In this document: positions 53,526 through 63,403 of the stretch, one piece after another
Position numbering within the stretch: position 1 is the stretch's first letter
Layout of the letters: every line of letters begins with the position of its first letter
Origin: Neorhodopirellula pilleata
GTDB lineage: Bacteria > Planctomycetota > Planctomycetia > Pirellulales > Pirellulaceae
Direction: 5' to 3'
NCBI RefSeq assembly: GCF_007859915.1
Contig: NZ_SJPM01000001.1
Location: 1,333,086-1,397,085 of the forward strand
Length of the DNA stretch: 64,000 nucleotides
The notes under the pieces: generated by a model
Databases searched by the model: none
What the model was told of the DNA's origin: nothing
What the model saw: only the letters and a program-made list of their open reading frames with translations
Made by a program: the position numbers and the translations under genes

Positions 53526-54233
53526 ATGTGGACCGTCCGAAATCGAGGCGAGTTGGAAGCGGTTAACGAAAGTGAACTGCTCGTCGGTCACGTCACCGAA
53601 GGTGGTCACGACTGGGTTTGTCGCGCCACCGGAGGAACCGACGGCATCTCGTTGGGCGATCCGGACGGATTGTTGCATGTGTCGGTGCGTGGATCGGGCA
53701 CTCCGGGTTCGGGCAGCGACTTGCTGCCGGTGGCGGGCGAGCATTATGTCAAATTCGATCAATGGAAGATCGATTTCCCGCAAACAACCGGCGAGTTTTC
53801 ACTACGGCTTTCGATTCGGGTCGTCGCATCGACGACGACTCGATGCGTGCTCGAGCCGACTTTTTCGATCCAAACTTCGTTGCTCGATACTCATCCGACG
53901 TTGGATTTGAAATCGGTCGGCGGAACGGTCGATCGTCGCGTCTTGACCGCTGCAACGACGGGGGACTCGGTCTCCGTTTGGACGATCAACTTCGCGGGAA
54001 ACGCTGGAATGATTGCCGTGCTGCTCGGGCCACATGACGCTCCGTTCACGACCGATCAGTCATCCGAAGACAAAATTCGGTTGCAGCTTTTCGGCGAATT
54101 TCTTGAAAAGGGTGTGATCCGAAAGGCTCGCCCTTGGGTCGTATTGGACCGATCTGAAGCCGGCATTAAGGATGACGAATTGGCCGGGCTGGCCGATGCG
54201 TTGTGCCAAACACCCCTGCCGTTGGTGTTTTAA
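53526..54233 (+). CDS. Unknown protein
   Basis: 235 residues, starting two bases after the peroxiredoxin stop, so in the same transcript. No signal peptide, no membrane helices. Beta-rich with LLVGHVTEGGHDWVCRATGG, a central GEFSLRLSIRVVASTT, and FDQWKIDFPQ; the last part TIRKARPWVVLDRSEAG looks globular. I do not recognise a family. Translational coupling to the peroxiredoxin suggests a shared condition, nothing more. Confidence 0.55.
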   Translation: MWTVRNRGELEAVNESELLVGHVTEGGHDWVCRATGGTDGISLGDPDGLLHVSVRGSGTPGSGSDLLPVAGEHYVKFDQWKIDFPQTTGEFSLRLSIRVVASTTTRCVLEPTFSIQTSLLDTHPTLDLKSVGGTVDRRVLTAATTGDSVSVWTINFAGNAGMIAVLLGPHDAPFTTDQSSEDKIRLQLFGEFLEKGVIRKARPWVVLDRSEAGIKDDELAGLADALCQTPLPLVF

Positions 54234-54314
54234 CCGGTTCGATTTCGGTTAATTCCCGGTTCTGATTGTGTTCTTGCCCGGTTTGGCTTTTCAAGAATTG
54301 CTCCAGCGGCAAGA

Positions 54315-56957
54315 ATGCCGGTTTGGTCTTGTCCCCCCGTTCCCATTCGATCGGCCAGCAATTTCGTGGATCGCCGCTTTTCTTCCTTCGTGCTCTTTTC
54401 GACCGCGTTTTTTCTTATTTACATGTCGTTGCGGGTGATGTTTGTCCCGCCTCCGGCACCTCCCGTCCCGGTCGCTGCGGTCGAGGATGTGGCTCCCGAA
54501 GACGAAACCGGTCCCGAAATCTCCTCAATCGCCGATCTGGATGACCCGGACGCGAAACCCGCTGAAGAAGAGAACATCGAGCGACCCGAGCAGCCCGAAT
54601 GGCGAACGCTCGGCTCGATGGACCCGACCACGGGACATTTCATGCTCGTCACCCTCAACAGTCGTGGTGCGGGCATCGAACGGATCGAATTGACCCAGCG
54701 AAAAGAGAACGGCCGACTGAAGTATCGCCGCGTCGACGTCCGCAGCGGATACATGGGCTACTTCGCCGCCAACCCGCTGTCGACGATCAACGGCGTCCGC
54801 GTCAACGTCGTCGGCCCTGGAACGCCGGCGGCTTTGGCGGAGTGTGAGGACGAATCCGTCGCCGATGGATTGCGGGCCGGTGACGTTATCGTTTCGATCA
54901 ATGGCGATCTGATCAGCAATTCAGTCGCGATGGACGAGTGGATGCATGGTACCGAACCGGGCGATCGCATCCTCGTCGAAGTCATCCGAGGCGATGACAC
55001 CGACGGTGCCGGCGAAGCCGACGTTTCAAGTAAAGGGCGTTCATTGAAGTTCGCGATCGTTTTAAGCGAACACCCGCTCGACCTCGTTCGCATGGCCGAC
55101 ATCGCGGGCGAGGACCAGATCCCCGGCAACCTGTCACGTCTATCGGCATTGATGACGGTCGGCAAAGTCGGGCGTCGTGAGATCGCACCGGGTGAGAAAA
55201 CGTTGACGGCGCTCAATGACCCAGGCGAATTGATCTGGTCGGTCGCCGAAACTCAAGACAACGATCCGGCCGGCAAAGTCCCCGGAGAGGAAGGGCCCAG
55301 CGACGAAGGCCCCGGAGACGTAGCCCCCGGCGACGAAGCCCCTGGCGATGCGAGTGAAACGATCGAATTCGAGGTCCGCTTGAGCGAATCGGAGATGAAG
55401 GCCGCTGGCGGCCGCGCGATCGGGATGCGTCGTTCCTACTCGCTGCAACCGGGCAGTTTCGTGTTGGACATGGATGTGCAAATCGACAACCGGTCGGACG
55501 AACCGCAAGAACTCGCCTATCGCCTCGAAGGCGTCAACGGCATTACCTTGGAAGGCTGGTGGTACAGCAACAAAATCAGCCCGAACTGGGGCGGATCGGC
55601 GGCCCGCGACGTGGTATACCGAACCACCACCGAAGGACACGAACTGGTGTCCGGATATGGTCTGCTCAAACGGGCTCGCGCGGCCGCGACGCCGGACGAC
55701 CAAAACCTTTTCGCACCTGATTCGCCGGCACCGGACCGGGCGCTGAAGTATATCGGCGTCGACGCTCAGTACTTTACCGTTGCGTATTTGCCGCCCGAAG
55801 GCCAGGACGAGTTCACCTCTTTCCGTCGCGCGACGGCAGCTCTTGCCGTTGACGCATCTGCGATCCCTGAAAGCCAAGAGCGAGCGGTCAACACAACGTT
55901 CTATCTCGACAGTGCCGTGGCCATGGTGCCGCCGGGATCGAGTTTGAAACAGAGCTTGCGAGTATTTGCCGGCCCGAAGCAGCCGGAATTGTTCGCCAAG
56001 TACGGGCTGGACGACTGCATCTATTACGGTTGGTTCTCTTGGCCCGCGAAGCTGCTCGGCCATTTATTGCACTTGCTCTCCGGCGTGGGGAACTATGCGT
56101 TGGCGATCGTGTTGTTGACCGTTTGCGTGCGGGGTGCGATGTACCCGTTGTCGAAAAAAGCTGCCGTGAACGCTCAGCGGATGCAGGAACTGGCTCCGGA
56201 ACTGAAAAAGATCACCGAAAAGTACAAAGACGACATGGAGGCTCGCGTGCGAGCCCAGCGTGAACTGCAACAGCGAGTCGGCTTCAATCCGTTGTCGGGT
56301 TGTTTGCCGATGTTCGTTCAACTTCCCATCTTCATCGGCTTGTATCGAACCTTGTCGGTCGACATTGAATTACGGCAAGCCGCGTTCGCATCGTGGACCA
56401 CGTGGGCATCGAACTTGGCGGCTCCCGACATGCTGTCCTATTGGGGCGATTGGTTGTGGGAGTACTTATCCGGTCGCGGCACCGGATGGCTCGGCCCGTA
56501 TTTCAACATTCTGCCGGTCTTGGTCATGTTGTTGTTCTTGGTCCAGCAAAAGATGTTCATGCCTCCGGCGACGGACGAGCAAACCGCGATGACGCAAAAG
56601 ATGATGTCGTACATGACATTGGTCATGGGACTGTTCTTCTTCCGCGTACCGGCGGGGCTGTGCATCTACTTCATCACCAGCAGTCTGTGGGGCATCGGCG
56701 AACGGATCTACGTCAAACGAACGCTGCCGACTTCACCCCACTTCGACAAGGCGATCCTCGAGGGCACGGTCAACCACCGGGGCGGATCGGGCGAATCTGG
56801 AGGCGAACTGGTGGTTCCCAAATCGCCAAGTCCGTCCGGCGGCGAAGGGACGTCTTGGGCGGATCGCTTGCGTCAGAAGATGAATCCGGAAGAGCCTACC
56901 GCTCCGTTGCCCCGAGACCGAAAACGCCCCCCGGCGGCAAAGAAGAAACGGCGATAG
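54315..56957 (+). CDS. yidC: Membrane protein insertase YidC with PDZ-like insert
   Basis: 880 residues from ATG at 54315; GTG at 54366 (V-D-R-R-F) is the more family-like start, giving a normal N-terminal helix ([18 protein letters not shown]). After the first helix the periplasmic region is large (to about 580). Residues about 154-225 read like a PDZ domain ([38 protein letters not shown]), and about 320-340 is an acidic Gly/Pro repeat ([20 protein letters not shown]). Then the P1 domain, and the conserved Oxa1 part from about 590: [38 protein letters not shown], and five helices. A basic tail ends the protein. It inserts membrane proteins with SecYEG. Preceded by 80 bases without a gene. 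Confidence 0.92.
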   Translation: MPVWSCPPVPIRSASNFVDRRFSSFVLFSTAFFLIYMSLRVMFVPPPAPPVPVAAVEDVAPEDETGPEISSIADLDDPDAKPAEEENIERPEQPEWRTLGSMDPTTGHFMLVTLNSRGAGIERIELTQRKENGRLKYRRVDVRSGYMGYFAANPLSTINGVRVNVVGPGTPAALAECEDESVADGLRAGDVIVSINGDLISNSVAMDEWMHGTEPGDRILVEVIRGDDTDGAGEADVSSKGRSLKFAIVLSEHPLDLVRMADIAGEDQIPGNLSRLSALMTVGKVGRREIAPGEKTLTALNDPGELIWSVAETQDNDPAGKVPGEEGPSDEGPGDVAPGDEAPGDASETIEFEVRLSESEMKAAGGRAIGMRRSYSLQPGSFVLDMDVQIDNRSDEPQELAYRLEGVNGITLEGWWYSNKISPNWGGSAARDVVYRTTTEGHELVSGYGLLKRARAAATPDDQNLFAPDSPAPDRALKYIGVDAQYFTVAYLPPEGQDEFTSFRRATAALAVDASAIPESQERAVNTTFYLDSAVAMVPPGSSLKQSLRVFAGPKQPELFAKYGLDDCIYYGWFSWPAKLLGHLLHLLSGVGNYALAIVLLTVCVRGAMYPLSKKAAVNAQRMQELAPELKKITEKYKDDMEARVRAQRELQQRVGFNPLSGCLPMFVQLPIFIGLYRTLSVDIELRQAAFASWTTWASNLAAPDMLSYWGDWLWEYLSGRGTGWLGPYFNILPVLVMLLFLVQQKMFMPPATDEQTAMTQKMMSYMTLVMGLFFFRVPAGLCIYFITSSLWGIGERIYVKRTLPTSPHFDKAILEGTVNHRGGSGESGGELVVPKSPSPSGGEGTSWADRLRQKMNPEEPTAPLPRDRKRPPAAKKKRR

Positions 56958-57003
56958 GTGCCTGTTCGAATATGAATTGCCTAATAAATCAGCCGCAACT
57001 CGC

Positions 57004-57233
57004 TAGCGGGCTGTTGATTTAATCGCAACCCGATGCGTCAGCGAGGGATGAGTCAATATCATTTAACCCTCGCTGACGGGCTTGTTGATTTAATCGTAAC
57101 CCGAAGCGTGAGCGAGGGATTCAGCGTCATTAAGGCCTCTGTATGTATCCCTCGCTCACGCTTCGGGTTTCGATGAGGACTCAATCAACAGCCCGTTACG
57201 CGTCGGGGTTCTATTAGGACTGAATCTTCAGGC
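57004..57233. repeat. Family A composite (nested palindromes), cluster 5
   Basis: An outer copy starts GCGGGCTGTTGATTTAATCG (57006) and breaks after CCCTCGCTGAC (57077). A complete inner copy runs from GGGCTTGTTGATTTAATCG to AATCAACAGCCCG, then the outer copy resumes at TTACGCGTCGGGG and ends GACTGAATCTTCAGGCC (57232). Interruption site is the same as in cluster 3. No gene in 56958-57245. Confidence 0.9.
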
Positions 57234-57392
57234 CGTTTTGCTGCGGTGCCGCTGATAACTGGCCAGGTAAGTTTACGTCCATCCCGACCGCCCGTTTTCG
57301 GTTTCCGCCTTTGCGATTATCCTATCGCCGGTCGCGAACTGTTCGCTTCGACCCTTCCCACCGATCCCACTCCATCCACTCTCGGTTCATTC

Positions 57393-59171
57393 GTGCTTCG
57401 CTCTCACACCTGCGGTCAACTCCGTAAATCCGATGTCGGTTCGCCTGTCACTCTTTGTGGTTGGGTTGAAAACAAACGCGACCACGGCGGAGCGGTCTTT
57501 ATCGACTTGCGTGACCGCTATGGTTTGACCCAAGTCGTCGTCGGGCCGCCCGAAGCGGGCGCTGCGATCATCGACGCGGCCGGACACGTGCCTGCCGAAA
57601 GCGTTGTGCTGATCCGAGGTGTTGTCGCCGATCGTCTCGAAGGGAAAATCAATGCGAAACTCGCCACCGGTGAAATCGAAGTTCGAACGGAACACTTTGA
57701 GATTCTGTCGGTCGCCCAAACTCCACCCTTCACGCCCGGCCAAAGCGATCTGCCGGGCGAAGACCTGCGGCTGAAGTATCGTTACTTGGATCTTCGTCGC
57801 AAAGAGATGCAGCAAGCCTTGATCCGCCGCAGCGAGATCATTAAGTGCATGCGTGATTACTTCGCCGAGCACGATTTCATCGACGTCGAAACACCGATCC
57901 TCGGACGCAGCACGCCGGAAGGGGCTCGCGATTATCTCGTCCCGAGTCGCGTTCATCCGGGCAACTTCTACGCGCTGCCCCAGTCCCCGCAGTTGTACAA
58001 ACAAATTCTCATGGTCGCCGGTTTCGATCGATATGTCCAAGTCGCCAAGTGTTTCCGCGACGAAGACCTGCGAGCCGACCGCCAACCCGAGTTCACGCAA
58101 TTGGACTTGGAGATGTCGTTCATCGATGCCGACGACATCATGGCGTTGATCGACGGTTTAGTCGCCCGAACCGCCAAGCAAGTCCTCGGCAAAGATATCC
58201 AGCTTCCGTTGCCACGGATGACGTGGGACGAAGCGATGCGCCGCTTCGGCAGCGACGCGCCCGATTTGCGTTTCGGCTTGGAGATCGTCGACGTAACCTC
58301 GGTGGCGGCGAAGACCGACTTCCGCGTGTTCCGAGGCACCGCCGACGCCGGAAATTATGTGCGTGGCATCCGTGTTCCCAATGCAGCTACCGCGTATTCA
58401 CGTCGTCAGATCGATGATCTGACCGCGTACGTGCAACAAGATTTCGGTGCCAAGGGTTTGGCGTGGTTCCGGGTCGAAGACGACAAGACGTTGTGGAGTC
58501 CGATCGCAAAGAACTTCGAGGCCGAACATCTCGAAGAAATCCGCACGATGCTCGGTGGCGAACCGGGCGACCTGCTGATGTTCTTGGCCGATACTTGGGA
58601 GGTGACCTGCAAGGGACTATCGGGCCTGCGCAAACGACTTGCCGCCGAGTTGAAGCTGTACCAACCCGGTGAGCTGAACTGCAGTTGGGTGACCGAGTTC
58701 CCGATGTTCGAACGGGATGAAGAATCCGGTCGTTACGTGGCGATGCACCATCCGTTCACCGCGCCGCTCAAGGAAGACCTTCCCAACCTGAAGGAATCTC
58801 CGGAAAAATGCCGCGCTCAAGCCTACGACTTGGTCATCAACGGTTCCGAGGCGGGCGGCGGCACGATCCGAATCCACGACAGTGCGGTGCAATCGCAGGT
58901 ATTCGAATTGCTCGGCATGGACGAAGAAACGGCCAAGGACCGGTTCGGGTTCCTGCTCGATGCGCTGCGTTTCGGAGCCCCGCCGCACGGCGGAATCGCG
59001 TTGGGGGTAGACCGATGGGTAATGTTGTTTGCGGGACTCGATAACATCCGCGAGGTGATCGCGTTCCCGAAAACCCAGAAAGCTACCGACATGATGACCC
59101 AGGCCCCCGGCGAAGTCGACGCGGCCCAGCTCAACGAACTGCAGTTGAGAACGGTGGCGGTTAAGACCTAA
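57393..59171 (+). CDS. aspS: Aspartyl-tRNA synthetase
   Basis: 592 residues from GTG at 57393 (VLRSHTCGQLRKSDVGSPVTLCGWV), which aligns with the start of bacterial AspRS; GTG at 57246 would add 49 unrelated residues. Class II enzyme charging tRNA-Asp (or Asp/Asn). Anticodon-binding OB fold, then motif 1 (RSEIIKCMRDYFAEHDFIDVETPIL), motif 2 (RADRQPEFTQLDLEMSF), the GAD insertion (about 300-420) and motif 3 (GGIALGVDRWVMLFAGL). Complete. The gatCAB genes are not in the window, so discriminating or not cannot be settled. Confidence 0.97.
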   Translation: MLRSHTCGQLRKSDVGSPVTLCGWVENKRDHGGAVFIDLRDRYGLTQVVVGPPEAGAAIIDAAGHVPAESVVLIRGVVADRLEGKINAKLATGEIEVRTEHFEILSVAQTPPFTPGQSDLPGEDLRLKYRYLDLRRKEMQQALIRRSEIIKCMRDYFAEHDFIDVETPILGRSTPEGARDYLVPSRVHPGNFYALPQSPQLYKQILMVAGFDRYVQVAKCFRDEDLRADRQPEFTQLDLEMSFIDADDIMALIDGLVARTAKQVLGKDIQLPLPRMTWDEAMRRFGSDAPDLRFGLEIVDVTSVAAKTDFRVFRGTADAGNYVRGIRVPNAATAYSRRQIDDLTAYVQQDFGAKGLAWFRVEDDKTLWSPIAKNFEAEHLEEIRTMLGGEPGDLLMFLADTWEVTCKGLSGLRKRLAAELKLYQPGELNCSWVTEFPMFERDEESGRYVAMHHPFTAPLKEDLPNLKESPEKCRAQAYDLVINGSEAGGGTIRIHDSAVQSQVFELLGMDEETAKDRFGFLLDALRFGAPPHGGIALGVDRWVMLFAGLDNIREVIAFPKTQKATDMMTQAPGEVDAAQLNELQLRTVAVKT

Positions 59172-59187
59172 CACCGATCAACCGAGC

Positions 59188-60747
59188 ATGCCCAAGATCC
59201 GCAACCTCGTCCTCGTCTTGGGCGACCAACTCAATCACGACTCGGCCGCGTTTGCCGGATTTGATTCCAAACGCGATCGAGTCTGGATGGCTGAGAACGA
59301 TCAAGAGGCCACACACGTTTGGTGCCACAAGGCCAGGTTGGTCGCGTTCTTTTCACCGATGCGGCACTTCCGCGACGAATTGATCGCCGACGGCAAGCAA
59401 GTCCTCTATCACGAATTGACGGGCGATCGCCGCAAGCGCCGTGGATCGAGCTTTCAATCGATCCTCGACAAAACTCTTGGCGAACATGAGGTCGAAAACG
59501 TCCGTTTCGTTCACCCCGGCGACTATCGAGTTCGCGAGCAACTTCGCAGCACGCTCGAACAAGCCGGCGTGACTTTCGACGAGTTACCCGACGAGCACTT
59601 CTATTGCTCGCCCGAACGTTTCAATGAATGGGCGACGAACCGCAAGTCGATGATCTTGGAACAGTTCTATCGTGTAATGCGAACCGAACATTCTGTCTTG
59701 GTCGATTCGAAAGGCGATCCTGAAGGCGGGCAATGGAACTACGACAAGGATAACCGCGGCAAGTTCGGTAAGGCCGGACCCGCGAACCTGTTTCAGCCGA
59801 TCTCGTTCAAACCAGACGAAACCACACGCGCCGTCATTGCGATGGTCGAAGATCGATTCGCCGACCATCCGGGCACGCTCGATGCATTCGATCTCCCGGT
59901 GTGTCGCGCCGATGCGTTGGCATACCTGGACGATTTCATCGAGAATCGCTTGCCTGATTTCGGCGACTTCCAAGACGCGATGTGGGGCGGGGAGAAATTC
60001 CTGTATCACTCGCGACTATCCAACGCGATTAACCTGCACCTGCTGTCGCCTCGCGAGGTTGTCGACGCCGCCGTCAAGGCGTACCACGAGGACCGCGCAC
60101 CGCTTAACAGCGTCGAAGGTTTTGTTCGGCAAATTCTAGGTTGGCGGGAATACGTTCGAGGAATCTACTGGAACAAGATGCCCGAGTACGAAGGTCTCAA
60201 TTCACTCCGATGCGACCCGGACCAAGATGTGCCCGCGTTTTTTTGGGATGGTAAGACGGACATGGCGTGTGTCGCCGACGCGATGCGATTGCTAATCGAT
60301 ACAGCCTACGCACATCATATTCAACGACTGATGGTCTTAGGCCTCTACGCTCAGCTCCACGGAACCCACCCCGCCAAGTTTCACCAATGGCACATGGCCA
60401 TGTATGCCGACGCGATCGATTGGGTCAGTTTGCCCAACGCGTTGGGCATGAGCCAATACGGCGATCACGGCTTGATGGCGACCAAACCGTACTGTGCCAC
60501 CGGGAAACATATCCAACGCATGAGCAATCATTGCAAGTCATGTCGCTACGATCCCGCCAAATCCACCGGCGATGACGCATGCCCGTTCACAACGCTGTAT
60601 TGGGATTTTCTGGATCGCCACCAAGACACGTTCCGGGGCAACAACCGCATGACGCTGCAACTCAAGAACGTGGAAAAGAAATCAGACGATGAAATGCAAG
60701 CGATCCGCCAACGTGCCAAGCAACTCCGAGAATTTTGGTCCTCTTAG
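59188..60747 (+). CDS. (6-4) photolyase / FeS-BCP family protein
   Basis: 519 residues, 17 bases after aspS. The family (DPRP/FeS-BCP) repairs (6-4) photoproducts using FAD and a 4Fe-4S cluster. N-terminal Rossmann domain (NLVLVLGDQLNHDSAAF, KARLVAFFSPMRHFRDEL), then the helical FAD domain with GWREYVRGIYWNKMP, RLMVLGLYAQLHGTHPAKFHQWHM, and MSQYGDHGLMATKPY. C-terminal cysteines at 449, 452 and 465 (CKSCRYDPAKSTGDDAC) are three cluster ligands; a fourth lies earlier, in the C-terminal third. Light-dependent DNA repair fits an aquatic surface organism. Confidence 0.92.
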   Translation: MPKIRNLVLVLGDQLNHDSAAFAGFDSKRDRVWMAENDQEATHVWCHKARLVAFFSPMRHFRDELIADGKQVLYHELTGDRRKRRGSSFQSILDKTLGEHEVENVRFVHPGDYRVREQLRSTLEQAGVTFDELPDEHFYCSPERFNEWATNRKSMILEQFYRVMRTEHSVLVDSKGDPEGGQWNYDKDNRGKFGKAGPANLFQPISFKPDETTRAVIAMVEDRFADHPGTLDAFDLPVCRADALAYLDDFIENRLPDFGDFQDAMWGGEKFLYHSRLSNAINLHLLSPREVVDAAVKAYHEDRAPLNSVEGFVRQILGWREYVRGIYWNKMPEYEGLNSLRCDPDQDVPAFFWDGKTDMACVADAMRLLIDTAYAHHIQRLMVLGLYAQLHGTHPAKFHQWHMAMYADAIDWVSLPNALGMSQYGDHGLMATKPYCATGKHIQRMSNHCKSCRYDPAKSTGDDACPFTTLYWDFLDRHQDTFRGNNRMTLQLKNVEKKSDDEMQAIRQRAKQLREFWSS

Positions 60748-61001
60748 CTGCGCCGAACCCTCGTTCCCAGGCTCCCGCTCTCTTGATAGGCCACAAGTGC
60801 TCATGGATTGCTCCCCTGCCAGCTCGTCTGGCAGGAAGCCGAGGTTGGCAAGCTAGACACAAGCCGCTATTCGCCGAACCTTCCGATTTTCACTTGTGCT
60901 CGCCACTTGAAGCGGCGAGCACAAGTGAAAATCGGAAGGTTGGGAGGGCGTCGTTGTCTAGCTGGCGAACCTAGTTCACCCACGAGACGAGCTCGTGGGG
61001 G
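60748..61001. repeat. Spacer with a perfect 28-base inverted repeat
   Basis: Arms 60877-60904 and 60914-60941 are exactly complementary (AACCTTCCGATTTTCACTTG... and ...GTGAAAATCGGAAGGTT), loop of nine bases. Further out are hairpins CTGCCAGCTCGTCTGGCAG (60817) and partial arms GCTAGAC/GTCTAGC, which nest around it. No gene. Lies between two convergent genes, so it could end transcription in both directions. Confidence 0.85.
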
Positions 61002-61877
61002 TCAAGAAAGATGTGCCCTATCATCGCGGACGTGTTTCTTGAAGACTTCGTTGAGTCGCTTGGTGATCGGGCCGACTTTTCCGTCGGCGATCAAGCGACC
61101 ATCCAACTTCACCGCCGGAATCACTTCGGCTGCGCTGCCGGTTAAGAAACATTCATCGGCAACGAACAGGTCGTGACGCGTCAAGGTTTCCTCAGCGACT
61201 TCGATGCCTTCTTTTCGGGCTAGCTCGATCACGGTGTTGCGCGTGATGCCTTCCAGAATTCCGGCGTGTATCGGCGGTGTCAACAATCGACCGCGACGAA
61301 CGATGAAGATGTTGTCACCGGTGCATTCGGCAACTTCGCCCTTATGGTTGAGCATCACCGCTTCGACACAACCGGCCCGGATCGCTTCGATCTTGGCCAT
61401 GATGTTGTTGAGGTAATTGAGCGACTTGATCCGCGGGCTCAGTGCCGCCGGATGGTTGCGGATCGTCGAAGCGGTCACAAGATCCAAACCTTCGGTGTAA
61501 TACTTTTCAGGATACAACGAAATCGAATCGACGATGATGATCACTTGCGGGTCATCGCATCGAAAAGGATCGAGTCCCAACTGGTTACCACCGCGAGTCA
61601 CCACCAATCGGATGTAGCCTTCCTTCAGGCCGTTCTTGGCGACGGTCGTGTTGACGGCTTCTCGCATCGCATCGATGTCGATCGGAATGTTCAACGCGAT
61701 CGCGCGAGCCGACTCATAAAGTCGGACTAAATGATCTTCGAGGGCGAAGACTTTATCGGCGTAGATTCGCATGCCTTCAAAAACACCATCGCCATAGAGC
61801 AGGCCGTGATCGTAGACACTGATTTTGGCGTCTTCGCGCGAGAAGTATTCGCCGTTGATATAAATCGCTTGAGCCAT
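61002..61877 (-). CDS. ilvE: Branched-chain amino acid aminotransferase
   Basis: 291 residues. PLP-dependent transfer of an amino group to or from Leu, Ile and Val. Fold-type IV: DHGLLYGDGVFEGMRIYADK, IRLVVTRGGNQLGLDPFRCDDP, IKSLNYLNNIMAKIEA with the PLP Lys in KSLNYLNN, NHKGEVAECTGDNIFIV and GILEGITRNTVIELA. DECFLTGSAAEVIPAVKLDGR near the end is typical of IlvE. Not distinguishable from a D-amino-acid aminotransferase by length, but the Lys context fits IlvE. Confidence 0.93.
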   Translation of the reverse strand: MAQAIYINGEYFSREDAKISVYDHGLLYGDGVFEGMRIYADKVFALEDHLVRLYESARAIALNIPIDIDAMREAVNTTVAKNGLKEGYIRLVVTRGGNQLGLDPFRCDDPQVIIIVDSISLYPEKYYTEGLDLVTASTIRNHPAALSPRIKSLNYLNNIMAKIEAIRAGCVEAVMLNHKGEVAECTGDNIFIVRRGRLLTPPIHAGILEGITRNTVIELARKEGIEVAEETLTRHDLFVADECFLTGSAAEVIPAVKLDGRLIADGKVGPITKRLNEVFKKHVRDDRAHLS

Positions 61878-61897
61878 AAATTCAAACCTAGAGGCTA

Positions 61898-62019
61898 AGA
61901 GCCTAACCGAAAAGGGGAGCCTAACCGAAAAGGGGTCTGACCCTCTCCGGCGATATTAGAAAAACAAGGAATATTGAATCGCCTCCAAAGGGTCAGACCC
62001 CTTTTCGGATAGGCTCTAA
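61898..62019. repeat. Family E inverted repeat, copy 2
   Basis: Arms AGCCTAACCGAAAAGGGG (61918) and CCCCTTTTCGGATAGGCTCT (to 62018) enclose about 40 bases; a partial duplicate of the left arm (61899-61917, GAGCCTAACCGAAAAGGGG) precedes it, so the left end is doubled. Opposite orientation to the copy at 7749. Confidence 0.88.
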
Positions 62020-62063
62020 AAGTAACGGTGGGGAACGCCGGAAACCTATCGACGAACGCGTAC

Positions 62064-62900
62064 TCAATCGACCGATGCGGCGGTCACCGCGCCCACCACG
62101 TGGGCGTCAAAATAATTGGTGGACATGCCGGCGTCGACCACCACCGACTGCGAAACGATGCCGCTCGATCGCGGCGATAACAAAAACGTTGCCGTCGACG
62201 CGACTTCCTGTGTGGTCACGGCGCGACCGCGCGGGATGACTTTTTCCGCGAACAGATAGGAATCGACGTATCCAGGAATTCCCGCCGACGCACTCGTTTT
62301 CAATAGACCAGCCGAAACGGCGTTGAAACGCACTTCGCTGAACCTGCTAAAGGATTTCGTCAGGAACGCGATCGATGATTCCAACGCCGCCTTGATGGGT
62401 GCCATGAACCCGTAACTCTCGCTGGCCATTCGCGTCGTGCTGATTCCAATCGTGACTACCGACGCGTCGCGTTCGAATCGCTCTCGAACCGCGTTGCAAA
62501 CCGCGGTCAGCGAAAACGCGGAGATATCGATCGCCTGTAAAAATTGCCGGCGAGTCGTCTCGTGGAACGGTCGCATCCCGTCGCTGTAATCGGCGAAGGC
62601 GATCGCGTGGACCAAGCCGGACAATCGAATATTCTCGTCGGCCAAAACTTGAGCGAGCGAGTCGATCTCGGATTGCTGCTCGACATCGCAAACGATCACG
62701 CGGCGATCCTTGAGCAGTTTTTGCGTGCTCTCGCGGCGAGCGTCGCTGCGGACGGTGTAGATGACTTCGCCACCGGCTTGTTCGATTTGCTCCGCGATCG
62801 CCCACGCAACGCTTTTTCGATTGGCCACCCCCATCACCAGGTATGTTTTACCGGCCAGTCCGAGAAAGTCGGCGATCGGACGATTGGCATCGTCGCTCAT
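62064..62900 (-). CDS. fabI: Enoyl-ACP reductase (NADH) FabI
   Basis: 278 residues. Last step of each fatty-acid elongation cycle. Divergent SDR: cofactor loop [16 protein letters not shown] (G-x5-S-x-A), [11 protein letters not shown], catalytic Tyr and Lys as [14 protein letters not shown] (Tyr-x6-Lys), and C-terminal [20 protein letters not shown] and [18 protein letters not shown]. It overlaps fabZ by four bases (ATGA), so the two are coupled. Confidence 0.93.
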   Translation of the reverse strand: MSDDANRPIADFLGLAGKTYLVMGVANRKSVAWAIAEQIEQAGGEVIYTVRSDARRESTQKLLKDRRVIVCDVEQQSEIDSLAQVLADENIRLSGLVHAIAFADYSDGMRPFHETTRRQFLQAIDISAFSLTAVCNAVRERFERDASVVTIGISTTRMASESYGFMAPIKAALESSIAFLTKSFSRFSEVRFNAVSAGLLKTSASAGIPGYVDSYLFAEKVIPRGRAVTTQEVASTATFLLSPRSSGIVSQSVVVDAGMSTNYFDAHVVGAVTAASVD

Positions 62901-63403
62901 GATTGATCACCGTCGGAGGAATCACCACCGCGAGGGCTGGTGATGCTGCACGCAAATTCCAAACGACACGTCGTCTTGCCACCGAGCAGCATTTTGCCGG
63001 ACAAGAAAAAGGCGTTGGACAATCGCTCTTTGAGCGTCACGTGAATGTCCACGGTATCCCCGGGGCGGACCATGCTCTTGAACTTCACGCTATCCATGCG
63101 GGTCGCCACGGGAACGAACTCGCCGACTTCAGGCGTGTGATCACGTAATAGGATCGCACCGGCCTGCAGACAGCACTCGCACTGGATCACGCCTGGCACG
63201 AGCGGGTAGCCCGGGAAGTGACCTTGAACAAAAAAATCGTCCGCCGAAAACGTCTTGCGGGCGTGAATCGTTGTCTCGGTCATTTCGACGACTTCATCGA
63301 GCAAACGCATCGGTTGCCGATGGGGGATCATCGCTTCAATTTGCTCCGGCCCGAACGATCGGGAGAGCGAGGAAGTTTCGGTGTTCTCAGGCGTGGTCGA
63401 CAT
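62897..63403 (-). CDS. fabZ: 3-hydroxyacyl-ACP dehydratase (FabZ type)
   Basis: 168 residues. Hot-dog fold; active-site His in [21 protein letters not shown]-terminal [17 protein letters not shown] is typical of FabZ. An extra N-terminal 20 residues ([16 protein letters not shown]) and a charged tail ([10 protein letters not shown]) make it longer than E. coli FabZ (151). First gene of the pair with fabI, so dehydration and reduction of the acyl chain are encoded together. FabA is excluded by sequence and length. Confidence 0.82.
   Translation of the reverse strand: MSTTPENTETSSLSRSFGPEQIEAMIPHRQPMRLLDEVVEMTETTIHARKTFSADDFFVQGHFPGYPLVPGVIQCECCLQAGAILLRDHTPEVGEFVPVATRMDSVKFKSMVRPGDTVDIHVTLKERLSNAFFLSGKMLLGGKTTCRLEFACSITSPRGGDSSDGDQS

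Noticed and set aside
57246..57392. N-terminal extension of aspS
   Set aside because: Aspartyl-tRNA synthetases start near the residues encoded at 57393; the additional 49 residues have no counterpart.
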